Part shown: piece after piece, positions 7,484 to 16,978 of the stretch
Numbering within the stretch: position 1 is the stretch's first letter
How the letters are laid out: every line of letters begins with the position of its first letter
DNA from: Exiguobacterium acetylicum
GTDB taxonomy: Bacteria > Bacillota > Bacilli > Exiguobacteriales > Exiguobacteriaceae
Length of the DNA: 64,000 bases
Direction: 5' to 3'
Assembly: GCF_019890935.1 (NCBI RefSeq)
Contig: NZ_CP082333.1
Coordinates: 894,001-958,000, forward strand
The notes under the pieces: generated by a model
The model's database searches: none
The model's input: the letters and a program-made list of their open reading frames with translations, nothing else
What the model was told of the DNA's origin: nothing
Program-made: the position numbers and the translations under genes

Positions 7484-9631
7484 AGCATTTTGATCAAGAA
7501 TGACTTTGTCCTCTTTCTTTTCGATCGTAATCCACTTGTGTGTTAATGGAGTTGTAAAACTAGGTTTTTGTTTGAGTTTGCCGCTCGTATAGTCTTGAAT
7601 CAGCAACTGGGATTCACAGCTCTGTTTTCCATCCTTCACGTAATGATAGGATCCATCGGCTGCCTGCTCACGCGACTTTACATTATCAGCAAGGGCGAGG
7701 GCAAGACAATCCTTTAAATACTCCTTATGTTCTTCATCCATGATCGGGAACAAGATTTCAATCCGTTTTCTCATGTTGCGTGTCATCCAGTCTGCGCTTG
7801 ATCCATACATCAAATCCTGACCGTTGTGATGGAAGTAGAAGATGCGTGAATGCTCCAAGTAACGATCGACGATCGAGATGACGCGAATGTTCTCTGAAAC
7901 ATCTGGAATTCCAGGACGTAGACAACAGACGCCCCGAACGATGAGTTCGACTTGGACACCGGCGCGCGATGCCTTGTAAAGCCGTAAAATGATGTCTTTT
8001 TCCGTCAGACTATTCATCTTAGCGACGATTCGACCATTTCCGTGCTTTTTATGATGATGAATCTCTTCATCAATCAAGGACAGGAACTTCTCAAGCATCG
8101 CGTTCGGTGAAGTTTGAATGACGTTCCATTCCGGCTGTTCCCCGTATCCAGATAACCAATTGAAGAAGTTCGTCGCATCCTCGGCGATCTCTTCACGAGC
8201 GGTCAATAATCCAACGTCCGTGTATAGTTTCGCCGTCGAATCATTATAGTTGCCGGTACCAAGATGGACGAAACGTTGAATCTTGCCTTCGTGGAGTCGG
8301 ACGACGAGCGTGATCTTTGAGTGTGTCTTTAAATCGCTATATCCGTAAATGACATGAGCGCCGGCCTTCTCCAGTTGCTTCGCCCACTCAATGTTCTTTG
8401 CCTCGTCGAATCGAGCCTTCAGTTCAACGAGAACGGTGACCTGTTTCCCGTTCTCCGCTGCCGTTTTTAAGGCCTTGATGATCGGAGAATCACCAGATAC
8501 ACGATAAAGTGTTTGTTTGATGGCAAGGACGTTCGGGTCATTCGCTGCTTGGACGATGAACCGGACGATCGGATCAAACGTATGATATGGATGATGCAAG
8601 AGATAGTCGCGTTCGAGTAATTGATTGAACAGATTTTTTGAACTATCGAGTGCTGGTGGGTCGACCGGCATGATTGTCTGATAGATCAAATGATCATATT
8701 CAATACCGATTTGACTGTAGAAGGCAAAGGAGAACGTTAAATCAATCGGACCATCCACGGCAAAGATGTCGCGTTCCTGCAGATCCAGTACATCGCGCAA
8801 CATGTTGAGCAGTTCGGTATTGATGGCAGCTTTTTGAACTTCGAGTCGAATCGCGACTCCCCAACGCCGTTTTTTTAATTCTTTCTCAATCAGCTTTAAT
8901 AAATCATGCGTACCTTCCTCATGAAACGGAAGGTCGGCATTCCGCGTAATCCGAAACGGCATGGCAGACAACACACGATAGCCTTTGAATAGACTATCGA
9001 TGAAGGCGATGATGACGTCTTCGAGTAAGATTACAGCCGTCGTCTCATCATCTTCTACCGGTAAATCGACGAATCTCGGTAAGACAGCAGGTACTTGTAC
9101 GAGCGCTAAATTCCGTTTCGTCCCGTCTTCTGCTTCAAGAACCGTCGCGATGTTAAGTGATTTTGACGAGAGCATCGGGAACGGACGATAGGCATCGACG
9201 GCAACGGGGGTGAGTACCGGAAAGACTTGTTCGCGGAAAAAGGATTTTACATAGGTCGTCTGTTCTGAAGTCAGAGCGTCGTATTTCAAGAATGTAATGC
9301 CTTCATCGGATAACGTCTGATTGATTGCTTGAAATGCTTCGTATTGCCGATCGACTAACTCTTTTGTTTTCGCTGCGATCGCACGTAACTGTTGTTTGGG
9401 TGTCATCTGTTGTTTATTTTCTGGTTTATTGAATCCGGCGAGTACTTCATCCTTTAAACCACCGACCCGTACCATATAGAATTCGTCTAGATTGGAACTA
9501 AAGATACCGAGAAACTTAAAACGTTCCATTAACGGATTGCGTGTGTCAAACGCTTCATCCAGTACACGTTTATTGAACTGGAGCCAGCTGAGTTCACGAT
9601 TATTGAAATGTTCCGGTATGTCGAGCTTCAT
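7478..9631 (-). CDS. ppk: Polyphosphate kinase 1
   Basis: 717 residues. Makes long-chain polyphosphate from ATP, reversibly. Seen in order: N-terminal helical domain (NRELSWLQFNKRVLDEA), a head domain, and two phospholipase-D-like C-terminal domains with FVHLGTGNYND (the phosphorylated His of PPK1) and YLEHSRIFYF (second conserved His), then SSADWMTRNM. The start ATG at 9631 has AAAGGAGA 9 nt upstream and overlaps the ppx stop by ATGA; a longer start at 9670 lies inside ppx. Coupling to ppx places synthesis and degradation of polyphosphate in one transcript. Confidence 0.96.
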   Translation of the reverse strand: MKLDIPEHFNNRELSWLQFNKRVLDEAFDTRNPLMERFKFLGIFSSNLDEFYMVRVGGLKDEVLAGFNKPENKQQMTPKQQLRAIAAKTKELVDRQYEAFQAINQTLSDEGITFLKYDALTSEQTTYVKSFFREQVFPVLTPVAVDAYRPFPMLSSKSLNIATVLEAEDGTKRNLALVQVPAVLPRFVDLPVEDDETTAVILLEDVIIAFIDSLFKGYRVLSAMPFRITRNADLPFHEEGTHDLLKLIEKELKKRRWGVAIRLEVQKAAINTELLNMLRDVLDLQERDIFAVDGPIDLTFSFAFYSQIGIEYDHLIYQTIMPVDPPALDSSKNLFNQLLERDYLLHHPYHTFDPIVRFIVQAANDPNVLAIKQTLYRVSGDSPIIKALKTAAENGKQVTVLVELKARFDEAKNIEWAKQLEKAGAHVIYGYSDLKTHSKITLVVRLHEGKIQRFVHLGTGNYNDSTAKLYTDVGLLTAREEIAEDATNFFNWLSGYGEQPEWNVIQTSPNAMLEKFLSLIDEEIHHHKKHGNGRIVAKMNSLTEKDIILRLYKASRAGVQVELIVRGVCCLRPGIPDVSENIRVISIVDRYLEHSRIFYFHHNGQDLMYGSSADWMTRNMRKRIEILFPIMDEEHKEYLKDCLALALADNVKSREQAADGSYHYVKDGKQSCESQLLIQDYTSGKLKQKPSFTTPLTHKWITIEKKEDKVILDQNAT

Positions 9632-11166
9632 GAAGGAAGATCTCCTTTCGTTTCGAAGGTAATCGTACAATCAATGATTCGTTCCAGGTGTTTCTTTTGT
9701 TTTTCCGCCTTTTCGACTTCGAATCCATAATCATGATCGCCTGTATCGAGGACAAACTGGAGTTGATCCTTTTGAAGGAATAGCTCCAAGTGATCGACGG
9801 CTTTTCGCTCCGTCACGTCGAGCGCATGACTTAATTTGAGGAGAGATCCAAGTAGGTCGAAGCGATCCAGCGATTTTTCCGTAAACCAGTCCTTAAAAGG
9901 TTTTGCAAGCTGGTTCATCCGCTTGGCAGAAGAATAGGAACTGACGAGCGAGAGAGCAACGCGATCCTTGTGCGTCATGCCATTCAGTTCGGTATTCGTC
10001 AACAGGTAGAACGTCTGGTCCGATCGTGTATCTGGATTAATGTATTGTCCACAATAAAATAAGCGGCTTGCTGAATCGAGCAGTCGTAGATCAGACGCGC
10101 GTTCTGAAATCAAGTCGAGCGTGACGAGCTGCCGGTACATCGATTTGGCGAGTGTTCCAATATATAACGCACGATCTCGATTGACCTTATAGTCGCTTTC
10201 GAGCTGATAAAGACTTTGCTCACGTACGTTTTCAATCCGACGGTATGCTTCGTCCTGCACATCGAACTCGTAAACAAGACCTTCGCGAAGACCGAGATTA
10301 CTCATGACGAATTCTTCCGCTTCGATGTGATGGGCTAACTCTTGAATCGCAATCAATGCCGGCAGAAAGATATCAATTCGATCTTTTGATAGTCCTTCGA
10401 TTTTCGATAGTTGTTTCGCCGACTTTCCTTCGAGATCGTCGACCATCTTCGTGAGTTCCTTCGCTTTGATTTGATATTGGTGAACACTTCGTAAGGGATA
10501 GTCCTGATTCGACTGATGGATCCGAACGAAATTTCGGGCAGAACCACCGACACCGATTAAAGGAAGCTTTTTGTCACTCAGCCATGGAATCGATTCGAAT
10601 TGTTCCCGTAGGAATTTCACCAATTTCTTCTTATCACTGGCACTTAGTGTCTCGTCGGAAACGAATTGCCGTGTCAAGGTGACGGCACCAAATGGAAAGC
10701 TGTGATACGCCACCATTTCACGATTCTCAATCAAGGTGACCTCCATGGAACCACCACCGATATCAACGGAAAATCCATCTTCAAGGAAGGTCGAATTGAT
10801 GATGGCAAAATAACCATAGTATGCTTCTTGTTCATCTGTCAGAACCTGAATGGAAAAAGGCGTGTTTTCTGTAACGGATTCAACGATGGCATCTCGGTTC
10901 GTCGCATTACGGATCGCTGCTGTCGCGACACAGATCGTTTCTTCGACCTCATGGGTGACGCCAACTTCATAAAAACGATGTAATGTTTCTTCAAGTAAGG
11001 CAATGCCTTCACCATCGAGTGCTCCATCCTCATTGATGTGAGCAGATAACCGGGCGACGACTTTAATATTAATCTTCTCGATATAGCGACCAGAAGCGAT
11101 CGGATGGAAGATGACATAACGAATCGAGTTGGAACCGATATCGATGACTGCAAGTTCTTGTTTCAA
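9628..11166 (-). CDS. ppx: Exopolyphosphatase (Ppx/GppA family)
   Basis: 512 residues from a TTG start at 11166, preceded by GAGAGGAG. This start is chosen because the family begins with the ASKHA phosphate-binding loop AVIDIGSNSIRYVIF; the open frame extends further upstream but that part is not protein-like. A second ATPase-fold motif VDIGGGSMEV is at about 140-150 and GVGGSARN follows. A C-terminal HD-type region holds LSKIEGLSKDR and later helices. It hydrolyses terminal phosphates of polyphosphate or pppGpp. It is translationally coupled to ppk. Confidence 0.92.
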   Translation of the reverse strand: MKQELAVIDIGSNSIRYVIFHPIASGRYIEKINIKVVARLSAHINEDGALDGEGIALLEETLHRFYEVGVTHEVEETICVATAAIRNATNRDAIVESVTENTPFSIQVLTDEQEAYYGYFAIINSTFLEDGFSVDIGGGSMEVTLIENREMVAYHSFPFGAVTLTRQFVSDETLSASDKKKLVKFLREQFESIPWLSDKKLPLIGVGGSARNFVRIHQSNQDYPLRSVHQYQIKAKELTKMVDDLEGKSAKQLSKIEGLSKDRIDIFLPALIAIQELAHHIEAEEFVMSNLGLREGLVYEFDVQDEAYRRIENVREQSLYQLESDYKVNRDRALYIGTLAKSMYRQLVTLDLISERASDLRLLDSASRLFYCGQYINPDTRSDQTFYLLTNTELNGMTHKDRVALSLVSSYSSAKRMNQLAKPFKDWFTEKSLDRFDLLGSLLKLSHALDVTERKAVDHLELFLQKDQLQFVLDTGDHDYGFEVEKAEKQKKHLERIIDCTITFETKGDLPS

Positions 11167-11293
11167 ATGACTCCGACTCCTCTCTGCGATGCGTGCACTA
11201 AAAGAATTCCCTCTCTGAACAAGCCGGAAACAGCTAGCTTCTGTCTTTATTGTACCTTGAATGTTTTCCAAGGAGGATAGGAAGTTGCTAGAG

Positions 11294-11353
11294 TTGCACC
11301 AATAATTGGCGGGCGCTATAATAAGACAGGTGATTAAGGCGTAATTATTCCGT
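11294..11353 (+). promoter_or_regulatory. Promoter and Zur-box-like operator for zinc transport operon
   Basis: TTGCAC (11294-11299), 17-nt spacer, TATAAT (11317-11322). Just downstream, at 11339-11353, is GCGTAATTATTCCGT, which matches 11 of 14 fixed positions of the Bacillus Zur box TCGTAATNATTACGA. Because the last gene of the operon encodes a Zur-type repressor, autoregulation by zinc is likely. Confidence 0.6.
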
Positions 11354-11381
11354 TTTACGAAAACGGAAGGAGTGAAAATAA

Positions 11382-12149
11382 ATGGAAACACCAATCATCG
11401 AGATTGATCAAGTCAGCTATGATTACCCGGATCGTCGGGTATTGAATCAAGTCTCGTTTCAGGTCGAGCAAGGACAATTTTTAGCCATCGTCGGAGAAAA
11501 TGGATCCGGAAAATCGACGCTGATCAAATGTATATTAGGGTTATTGCAACCGAAAGGAACGATTCGTTTATTTGGACAATCCCAATCACAATTCAATGAA
11601 TGGTGGCGAATCAGCTATGTTTCGCAGAAAGCGGCAGCGTTCAACTCCGGTTTTCCGGTGACTGTCGCAGAAGTCGTTGAGATGGGGCTGTACGCCAAAA
11701 AAGGACTCTTTCGTCGCTTATCTCGCGACGATCGAGACAAAGTACGAACGGCCCTTGAAACGGTCGGAATGTGGGAGCGACGCGATTCAAAAGTCGGCGA
11801 CCTATCCGGTGGTCAACAACAACGTGTTTTCATCGCACGTGCGCTCGTCAACGATCCTGATTTAATGATCTTGGATGAACCAACCGTTGGTGTCGATCAG
11901 CGATACGTGAAAGAATTTTATGAAATATTAGAAGAACTTCGTCGAGATAAGCGCCGGACATTCGTTCTTGTCACGCATGATATCCACTTCGTCAGTAAAC
12001 TTGTCACGGATGTGATCCATCTGGTCGATGGACGTTTAGGGTGTAACTGTGGCATCAAAGAATACTGGGAACTAGATGAACAGACGATCCGCTCCCTCTA
12101 TCCGGTTCCGGGACGTGTCCTCGTTCATGAAGGGAAGAGTGTCCAATGA
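11382..12149 (+). CDS. adcC: Zinc ABC transporter ATP-binding protein
   Basis: 255 residues, ABC ATPase. Walker A GENGSGKST at 38-46, signature LSGGQQQR, Walker B LMILDEPTVGVD and the switch His in LVTHDIHFV. It powers uptake through the membrane protein encoded next. Assignment to zinc rather than manganese rests on the zur gene in the same operon; the order ATPase-permease-regulator matches zurA-zurM-zurR of Listeria. The stop overlaps the permease start by ATGA. No solute-binding protein gene is adjacent, so that part must lie elsewhere. Confidence 0.88.
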   Translation: METPIIEIDQVSYDYPDRRVLNQVSFQVEQGQFLAIVGENGSGKSTLIKCILGLLQPKGTIRLFGQSQSQFNEWWRISYVSQKAAAFNSGFPVTVAEVVEMGLYAKKGLFRRLSRDDRDKVRTALETVGMWERRDSKVGDLSGGQQQRVFIARALVNDPDLMILDEPTVGVDQRYVKEFYEILEELRRDKRRTFVLVTHDIHFVSKLVTDVIHLVDGRLGCNCGIKEYWELDEQTIRSLYPVPGRVLVHEGKSVQ

Positions 12150-13015
12150 TTGAAGCGTTCATGACGTTAAAGTTTTTACAGTACGCTTTGGTGGCTGCCA
12201 TTCTGATCGGATTCACGGCACCATTGATTGGTTCGTTCGTTGTTGTCCGGCGGATGAGTCTGATCGCAGATGCACTATCACACGTCACGCTGGCCGGAAT
12301 TGCGCTCAGTCTATTGATTTCTGGAATGGTCGCACAATTAGCGGACTTAAATCCACTGTATTTAGGAATCGTGACATCGGTCATCGCGGCACTGACGATT
12401 GATTGGTTGCGTGCAAAGTACAAGCATTTCCAAGAACTCGCAATCCCGATCATCATGGCGACAGGGATGGGACTTGGGGCAACATTCATCAGTCTCGCGA
12501 ACGGCTTTTCAATGGATCTCGTCTCTTTCTTGTTTGGAACGGTCTCGGCTGTCGCCTTGACGGATGTATATACGATTCTTATCGTGACGGTCGTTGTCGT
12601 CATCTTCGTCTTTGCTTTTTATAAGGAATTGTTGTTCCTTTCCTTTGACGAGGAGCAGGCGCGCGTTTCCGGGATTCGCCTTCGCTTAGTGCATATTCTC
12701 TTTATGATCGTCGTTGCACTTGTCATTGCGATCAGTATGCGAATCGTTGGGATTTTGCTTGTCTCAAGCTTAATCACGTTACCGGTTGCGGCAGCACTTC
12801 GAATTGCGAAGAGTTTTAAGGCGACGATCTTTTTAGCTATCATATTTGGTGAGGTTGCGACAGTACTCGGACTCATCCTGGCCTATCAGTTCGATTTGGC
12901 ACCAGGTGGAATGATCGTCTTGCTTGCGGTACTTGAGCTGATCATCGTGATGCTGTTGGAACGGTTTTGGATAGGAGGGAAAACACATGAAGACGAACAT
13001 CGAACAAGCGCGTGA
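12146..13015 (+). CDS. adcB: Zinc ABC transporter permease
   Basis: 289 residues, ABC-3 family permease with about eight hydrophobic segments. Family hallmarks are PLIGSFVVVRRMSLIADALSH near the N-terminus and the later RIVGILLVSSLITLPVAAA segment. The C-terminus ends in a His/Asp/Glu-containing tail GGKTHEDEH that could touch metal, but this tail overlaps the next gene and may be incidental. Coupled to the ATPase gene by a 4-bp overlap and to zur by a 29-bp overlap. Confidence 0.9.
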   Translation: MIEAFMTLKFLQYALVAAILIGFTAPLIGSFVVVRRMSLIADALSHVTLAGIALSLLISGMVAQLADLNPLYLGIVTSVIAALTIDWLRAKYKHFQELAIPIIMATGMGLGATFISLANGFSMDLVSFLFGTVSAVALTDVYTILIVTVVVVIFVFAFYKELLFLSFDEEQARVSGIRLRLVHILFMIVVALVIAISMRIVGILLVSSLITLPVAAALRIAKSFKATIFLAIIFGEVATVLGLILAYQFDLAPGGMIVLLAVLELIIVMLLERFWIGGKTHEDEHRTSA

Positions 13016-13418
13016 ACGCATGAAGGCTTCCGGGTTTAAAATGACACCGAAGCGTCTCGATTTGCTATCGTATCTATTTGAAGTCAATCGTTATGTCAGT
13101 GCGCGGGAAGTAGCAGAAGCTCTTCGAACGTCTCATCCTTCGTTAAGTTATGATACAATCTATCGAAACTTGAATGACTTTTCGGAAATCGACTTATTAG
13201 AAGTGACGGAATTAGACGGTGAGATGAAATACCGAGCAGCTTGTGCTTCAGGACACCATCATCATCATTTAATATGCCGAATCTGCGGCAAGACGGAAAC
13301 ATTGAATGTTTGTCCGATGGAATGGGTTTCTCCGGTCCAAGAGACTGGCTTTGAAGTCGAGGATCATAAGTTCGAAATTTATGGACGCTGTGCGAATTGT
13401 CAACGCATGACATCTTAA
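12987..13418 (+). CDS. zur: Zinc uptake regulator, Fur family
   Basis: 143 residues. Winged-helix N-terminal half (MTPKRLDLLSYLFE...SYDTIYRNLNDF) and a C-terminal metal-binding half with HHHHHLICRICGKTE and CANCQ: two CxxC pairs form the structural zinc site, and the His-rich stretch supplies sensory ligands. It represses zinc uptake when zinc is plentiful. GGAGGG lies 7-8 nt before the ATG, inside the permease gene. The zinc-specific name is inferred from the operon partners; a Fur or PerR role cannot be fully excluded by sequence alone. Confidence 0.88.
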   Translation: MKTNIEQARERMKASGFKMTPKRLDLLSYLFEVNRYVSAREVAEALRTSHPSLSYDTIYRNLNDFSEIDLLEVTELDGEMKYRAACASGHHHHHLICRICGKTETLNVCPMEWVSPVQETGFEVEDHKFEIYGRCANCQRMTS

Positions 13419-13424
13419 ATGAAA

Positions 13425-13453
13425 GAGGATGCCCGGTCGGGCGTCCTTTTTTC
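13425..13453 (+). terminator. Terminator of zinc operon
   Basis: GGATGCCCG-GT-CGGGCGTCC stem followed by TTTTTTCGTTTT. Confidence 0.85.
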
Positions 13454-13510
13454 GTTTTAGAAGACTAGTCCTGTTCAAAACGGGAATAGTCGAACAGAGG
13501 TGATGAGAAG

Positions 13511-14941
13511 ATGATTTATGATACACAAGAAGCGCGACAAATCGATGAGTGGGCACGGACATCCGGACTGCCACTTGAAGTGCTGATGGAACGAGCCGGA
13601 AGTCACATCGCAACACGTATCAAAGAGCGTCATAGGAAGACGGAGCGAATCTTGATTTTATGTGGGACAGGCAATAACGGTGGGGATGGGTATGTCATTG
13701 GACGCGAATTGATACGCGACGGATTTGATGTCACACTACATGCACCATTTGGAGAGAATCGTTCGGATACATCCATCGTCCATGTTCATTATGCAGAAGC
13801 ATTTGGACTCGTGACCGAACAACCGTGTGGTCAATATGATGTCATTCTAGATGCCTTATATGGAACGGGATTTGATCCAAAGCGGGTGAATCAAGTGTTC
13901 GAAGCGCAATGTGAATTCGTATCGGAACAAAAGCGACAAGGGGCACGTATCTATGCAGTGGATGTGCCGAGCGGAGTACCGACGGATCACGCAACGGAAT
14001 TTAAGGAGACAGCGGTTCGCGCAGACGTGACATTTCAACTGCATGCAATGAAACGATCTGCCTTTTTAATACGGACAGCACCGTTTTATGGCGAATCAGA
14101 AACGATTGATATCGGATTACCGACATTTGGTGAATGGCGCGTATCACCTAATGGTGTGACCGCCTTGTTCAAGCGGGAACCATACGGTCATAAAGGAACG
14201 TACGGGACGGCTCTATTGATTGGTGGAAGTGAGACGATGCCGGGTTCCATTCAACTCGCGACACGGGCAGCCTTACGAACAGGAGTCGGTAAACTACAAG
14301 TGGCAACGACGGCACTTGCGAAACATGGAATCATCGTCCAAGCGCCGGAAGCGATGGTCATTGATCAGACATTACCAGCAATTCAGGAGATGCTCCCCTC
14401 CATCTCAGCAGTTGGAATCGGTCCCGGATTATCGCAAGAGGCAGTCGAAACATGGGTGGACTATCTGCTTGAGAGTGATTTGCCGGTTGTACTAGATGCT
14501 GCAGCTCTAGTAAAAGAAAGTTATCCCGAGCGAACCGCGCCGATCATCGTCACACCGCATATCGGTGAATTCGCCCGGATGACGAATCAGAGTGTCGCAA
14601 GTATTCAAGATGATCTTTTCGGTCAAGCAACCGACTATGCCATCTTGCATCAAGTAACTGTCGTCTTGAAGTCTCATGTCATCTTAATCGCGAAACCGGA
14701 TGGAGGCGGATTCGTCGTCTCGGGTGCATCAAGTGGTCTCGCCAAAGGAGGAAGTGGGGATACGCTGTTTGGTATATTAACCAGCCTTCTTGCACAACAT
14801 CCAACAGGAGACATTGAAAGAACATTAGCGTTAGGAGCAGAGTGGTATGCACGTGCTTCTCGGCAAGTTGAACGACGTTTACATCCGAGCAGCTTGCTAG
14901 CAACGGATGTCATCGAGGAGTTAGGAAGAGTCGAGCTATAA
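13511..14941 (+). CDS. nnr: Bifunctional NAD(P)H-hydrate epimerase / ADP-dependent dehydratase
   Basis: 476 residues, fusion of two repair enzymes. N-terminal YjeF_N epimerase (about 1-205) with GTGNNGGDGYV and ILDALYGTGF; C-terminal ribokinase-like dehydratase with HKGTYGTALLIGG, the VTPHIGEFARM motif and the catalytic GGSGDTL. Together they convert damaged NADHX/NADPHX of both epimers back to NAD(P)H. Length fits the fused family. GAGGTGATGAGAAG precedes the ATG. The gene is its own unit between two terminators. Confidence 0.95.
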   Translation: MIYDTQEARQIDEWARTSGLPLEVLMERAGSHIATRIKERHRKTERILILCGTGNNGGDGYVIGRELIRDGFDVTLHAPFGENRSDTSIVHVHYAEAFGLVTEQPCGQYDVILDALYGTGFDPKRVNQVFEAQCEFVSEQKRQGARIYAVDVPSGVPTDHATEFKETAVRADVTFQLHAMKRSAFLIRTAPFYGESETIDIGLPTFGEWRVSPNGVTALFKREPYGHKGTYGTALLIGGSETMPGSIQLATRAALRTGVGKLQVATTALAKHGIIVQAPEAMVIDQTLPAIQEMLPSISAVGIGPGLSQEAVETWVDYLLESDLPVVLDAAALVKESYPERTAPIIVTPHIGEFARMTNQSVASIQDDLFGQATDYAILHQVTVVLKSHVILIAKPDGGGFVVSGASSGLAKGGSGDTLFGILTSLLAQHPTGDIERTLALGAEWYARASRQVERRLHPSSLLATDVIEELGRVEL

Positions 14942-14961
14942 AAACATCAATTTGAAAGAAC

Positions 14962-15000
14962 AGTCTTCCACGATACGTATGAGGGAAGACTTTTCTTTTT
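14962..15000 (+). terminator. Terminator of nnr
   Basis: AGTCTTCC / GGAAGACT stem followed by TTTCTTTTT. Confidence 0.8.
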
Positions 15001-15093
15001 AGGAAAGAATTGACACATTCCATTTGACAGGAGTATCATCAAGCGATGTCGAAACCTTTATACGGAAAATCAGACGGAAAGGAGGGAGAAAGC

Positions 15094-16923
15094 ATGGAGG
15101 ATATCGTTCGGAAACAACAATGGTGGATTGGAAATTTTGCCTTATTCATGATGTTCGTTGGTGCTTTGATCATTTATACGACGACAGAAGAGACAATTAA
15201 GAATGCGTATTTGAGTCGTTCTGTCATCATTTCATTTTTAATCGTCATGGGTCTATTTATTTTTTATATTAGTCGTCGCAAAATGGAAACCGTTTTGCAA
15301 ACGCACTTATTGTCTTTGATGTTGCTCGTCGTTCCGATTACATCGATTAGCTTTTTACCTTATGCGGCAGTTACCGTTTGGGCAAGTAGCTTTTTGTTTT
15401 TGATGATCGCTTTAATCTCGTATCAACGAATCATGATGTGGTACGCCATCGCGATTGCCATCGCAACTAGTTTTTATGTCATGTGGAATGCCGATACCGT
15501 GACGGTAGAAATTGATCCGACAGACCATTATGGACGGATTGGCATGATTGTGATTGGCGTATCGATTGCGCTTGTCATCAATCACTTGCATATTCGCAAT
15601 TTAAATCGGTTAAATGACCTTGCGATACAATTACACGATACGGCGCGACGTGATGAAGAAACAGGTGTCTTGAATCGCCAAGGATTAAACGAAATTGATT
15701 TTCCAAGACCCGAACAACAGCTCATTTTTGTCGGGATTCATTTAGAAAACTACTATGAGCTGGCACGTTATTTTGGAGAAGATATTCAGTTACAAGTACT
15801 ACGCGCCTGTATCGAGCGACTCAAGAGACAACTACCTCCTTATCAAGCTTTTGCTCGGATTGAAGCAGGTACGTTATTGATCGTCATGGAAAAGCCGGAC
15901 GAGGTGGCGTGTAAGGAAGCGATGGAAGAATTGAGTCAAGAAATCTCCATACCATACGAAATCGAGGGGCACCATGTCTATGTCAACATATCCATCGTCA
16001 TTGATAACGGCGAAGGGGCGACCAACAATCGAAAGCGTCGGGTGCAACAATTATTGACTGCCTTACAAGAAGCAGCGCAACAAAACGAACGTGTGATGTG
16101 TATTGACAAAGAATGGCGTAAGGATCAAGAATTACGAGTCAAAGCAGCACAATCCCTAGCCCAAGCTAATATCGAAACGGATTTTCATCTAGTTTATCAA
16201 TTACAATACGATGTTCAATCAGAGCGATTTATTGGTCTTGAGGCCTTAGTTCGCTGGAAGACCCCGTTACAAGGAGCTGATCGACCATCCGTATTCATTC
16301 CGATTGCTGAAAAAAGTGATTTAATCATTCGTCTAGGAGAATGGATTTTTGAGGAAAGCTGTAAGACGCGCAAAGCATTGGTCGATCTTGTTCCAGACGA
16401 GTTTACGTTATCTGTCAACGTATCACCACGCCAGTTGACGAGTGAGTCGTTCATGCCTTTCATCGAACGAACGCTACTGAAGTATGCCTTAAAACCGCAA
16501 CAGATTAAAATTGAAATCACCGAGAGTCAGTCACTTGATTTTGAGAGCCAATCGATTCATCGAGCGCTCAAACGAATCAAAACGCTCGATTTCCCGTTGT
16601 CACTTGATGATTTCGGAACCGGTCATGCGTCCTATCATGTTCTCGAGCGTTTGTTACCGTTACGTCAATTAAAGATTCCAAAGCAATTCATCGAACAAAT
16701 CGGTGAATCGGAGAAACGACAATCCATTCTCGAGTCGATTTTTCAACTGAGCCAGTCGATGCATGTCGAATGTATCGTCGAAGGAGTTGAGACAGGAGAA
16801 GAAGTACGCATTGCCAAGGAAATCGGTATTCATCTATTCCAAGGTTATTTCTTCGCTAAACCGGTACCACTTGAAGAAATCATCTGTCTACTGCAAAAGA
16901 CGAATGAAGGAACGGTCCGTTGA
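15094..16923 (+). CDS. Membrane protein with degenerate GGDEF and EAL domains
   Basis: 609 residues from the ATG at 15094, which has GGAGGGAG at good distance. Residues about 10-170 hold five or six hydrophobic segments. A GGDEF-type domain begins at ARRDEETGVLNR, but where the GGDEF signature should be there is ARIEAGTLLIVM, so cyclase activity is unlikely. The EAL domain has LEALVRW, NVSPRQL, EITES, DDFGTG, EGVETG and FQGYFFAKP, yet the usual K-I-D after the sixth strand reads KIPKQFI. It is therefore a likely c-di-GMP phosphodiesterase or a catalytically impaired c-di-GMP binder. It faces a GGDEF gene. Confidence 0.85.
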   Translation: MEDIVRKQQWWIGNFALFMMFVGALIIYTTTEETIKNAYLSRSVIISFLIVMGLFIFYISRRKMETVLQTHLLSLMLLVVPITSISFLPYAAVTVWASSFLFLMIALISYQRIMMWYAIAIAIATSFYVMWNADTVTVEIDPTDHYGRIGMIVIGVSIALVINHLHIRNLNRLNDLAIQLHDTARRDEETGVLNRQGLNEIDFPRPEQQLIFVGIHLENYYELARYFGEDIQLQVLRACIERLKRQLPPYQAFARIEAGTLLIVMEKPDEVACKEAMEELSQEISIPYEIEGHHVYVNISIVIDNGEGATNNRKRRVQQLLTALQEAAQQNERVMCIDKEWRKDQELRVKAAQSLAQANIETDFHLVYQLQYDVQSERFIGLEALVRWKTPLQGADRPSVFIPIAEKSDLIIRLGEWIFEESCKTRKALVDLVPDEFTLSVNVSPRQLTSESFMPFIERTLLKYALKPQQIKIEITESQSLDFESQSIHRALKRIKTLDFPLSLDDFGTGHASYHVLERLLPLRQLKIPKQFIEQIGESEKRQSILESIFQLSQSMHVECIVEGVETGEEVRIAKEIGIHLFQGYFFAKPVPLEEIICLLQKTNEGTVR

Positions 16924-16928
16924 CCAAC

Positions 16929-16973
16929 AAAAGCCACTTCAGTCCGAATCGCTCGGAGGAGAAGTGGCTTTTT
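16929..16973. terminator. Bidirectional terminator between EAL and GGDEF genes
   Basis: Perfect 12-bp stem AAAAGCCACTTC / GAAGTGGCTTTT, with A-run on one side and T-run on the other, between convergent genes. Confidence 0.85.
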
Positions 16974-16978
16974 AGTAT

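Noticed and set aside
12055-12603. 182-codon antisense frame over the zinc transporter genes
   Set aside because: Lies fully opposite strongly supported adcC/adcB coding sequence and shows a shadow-like Thr/Ser/Ile composition.
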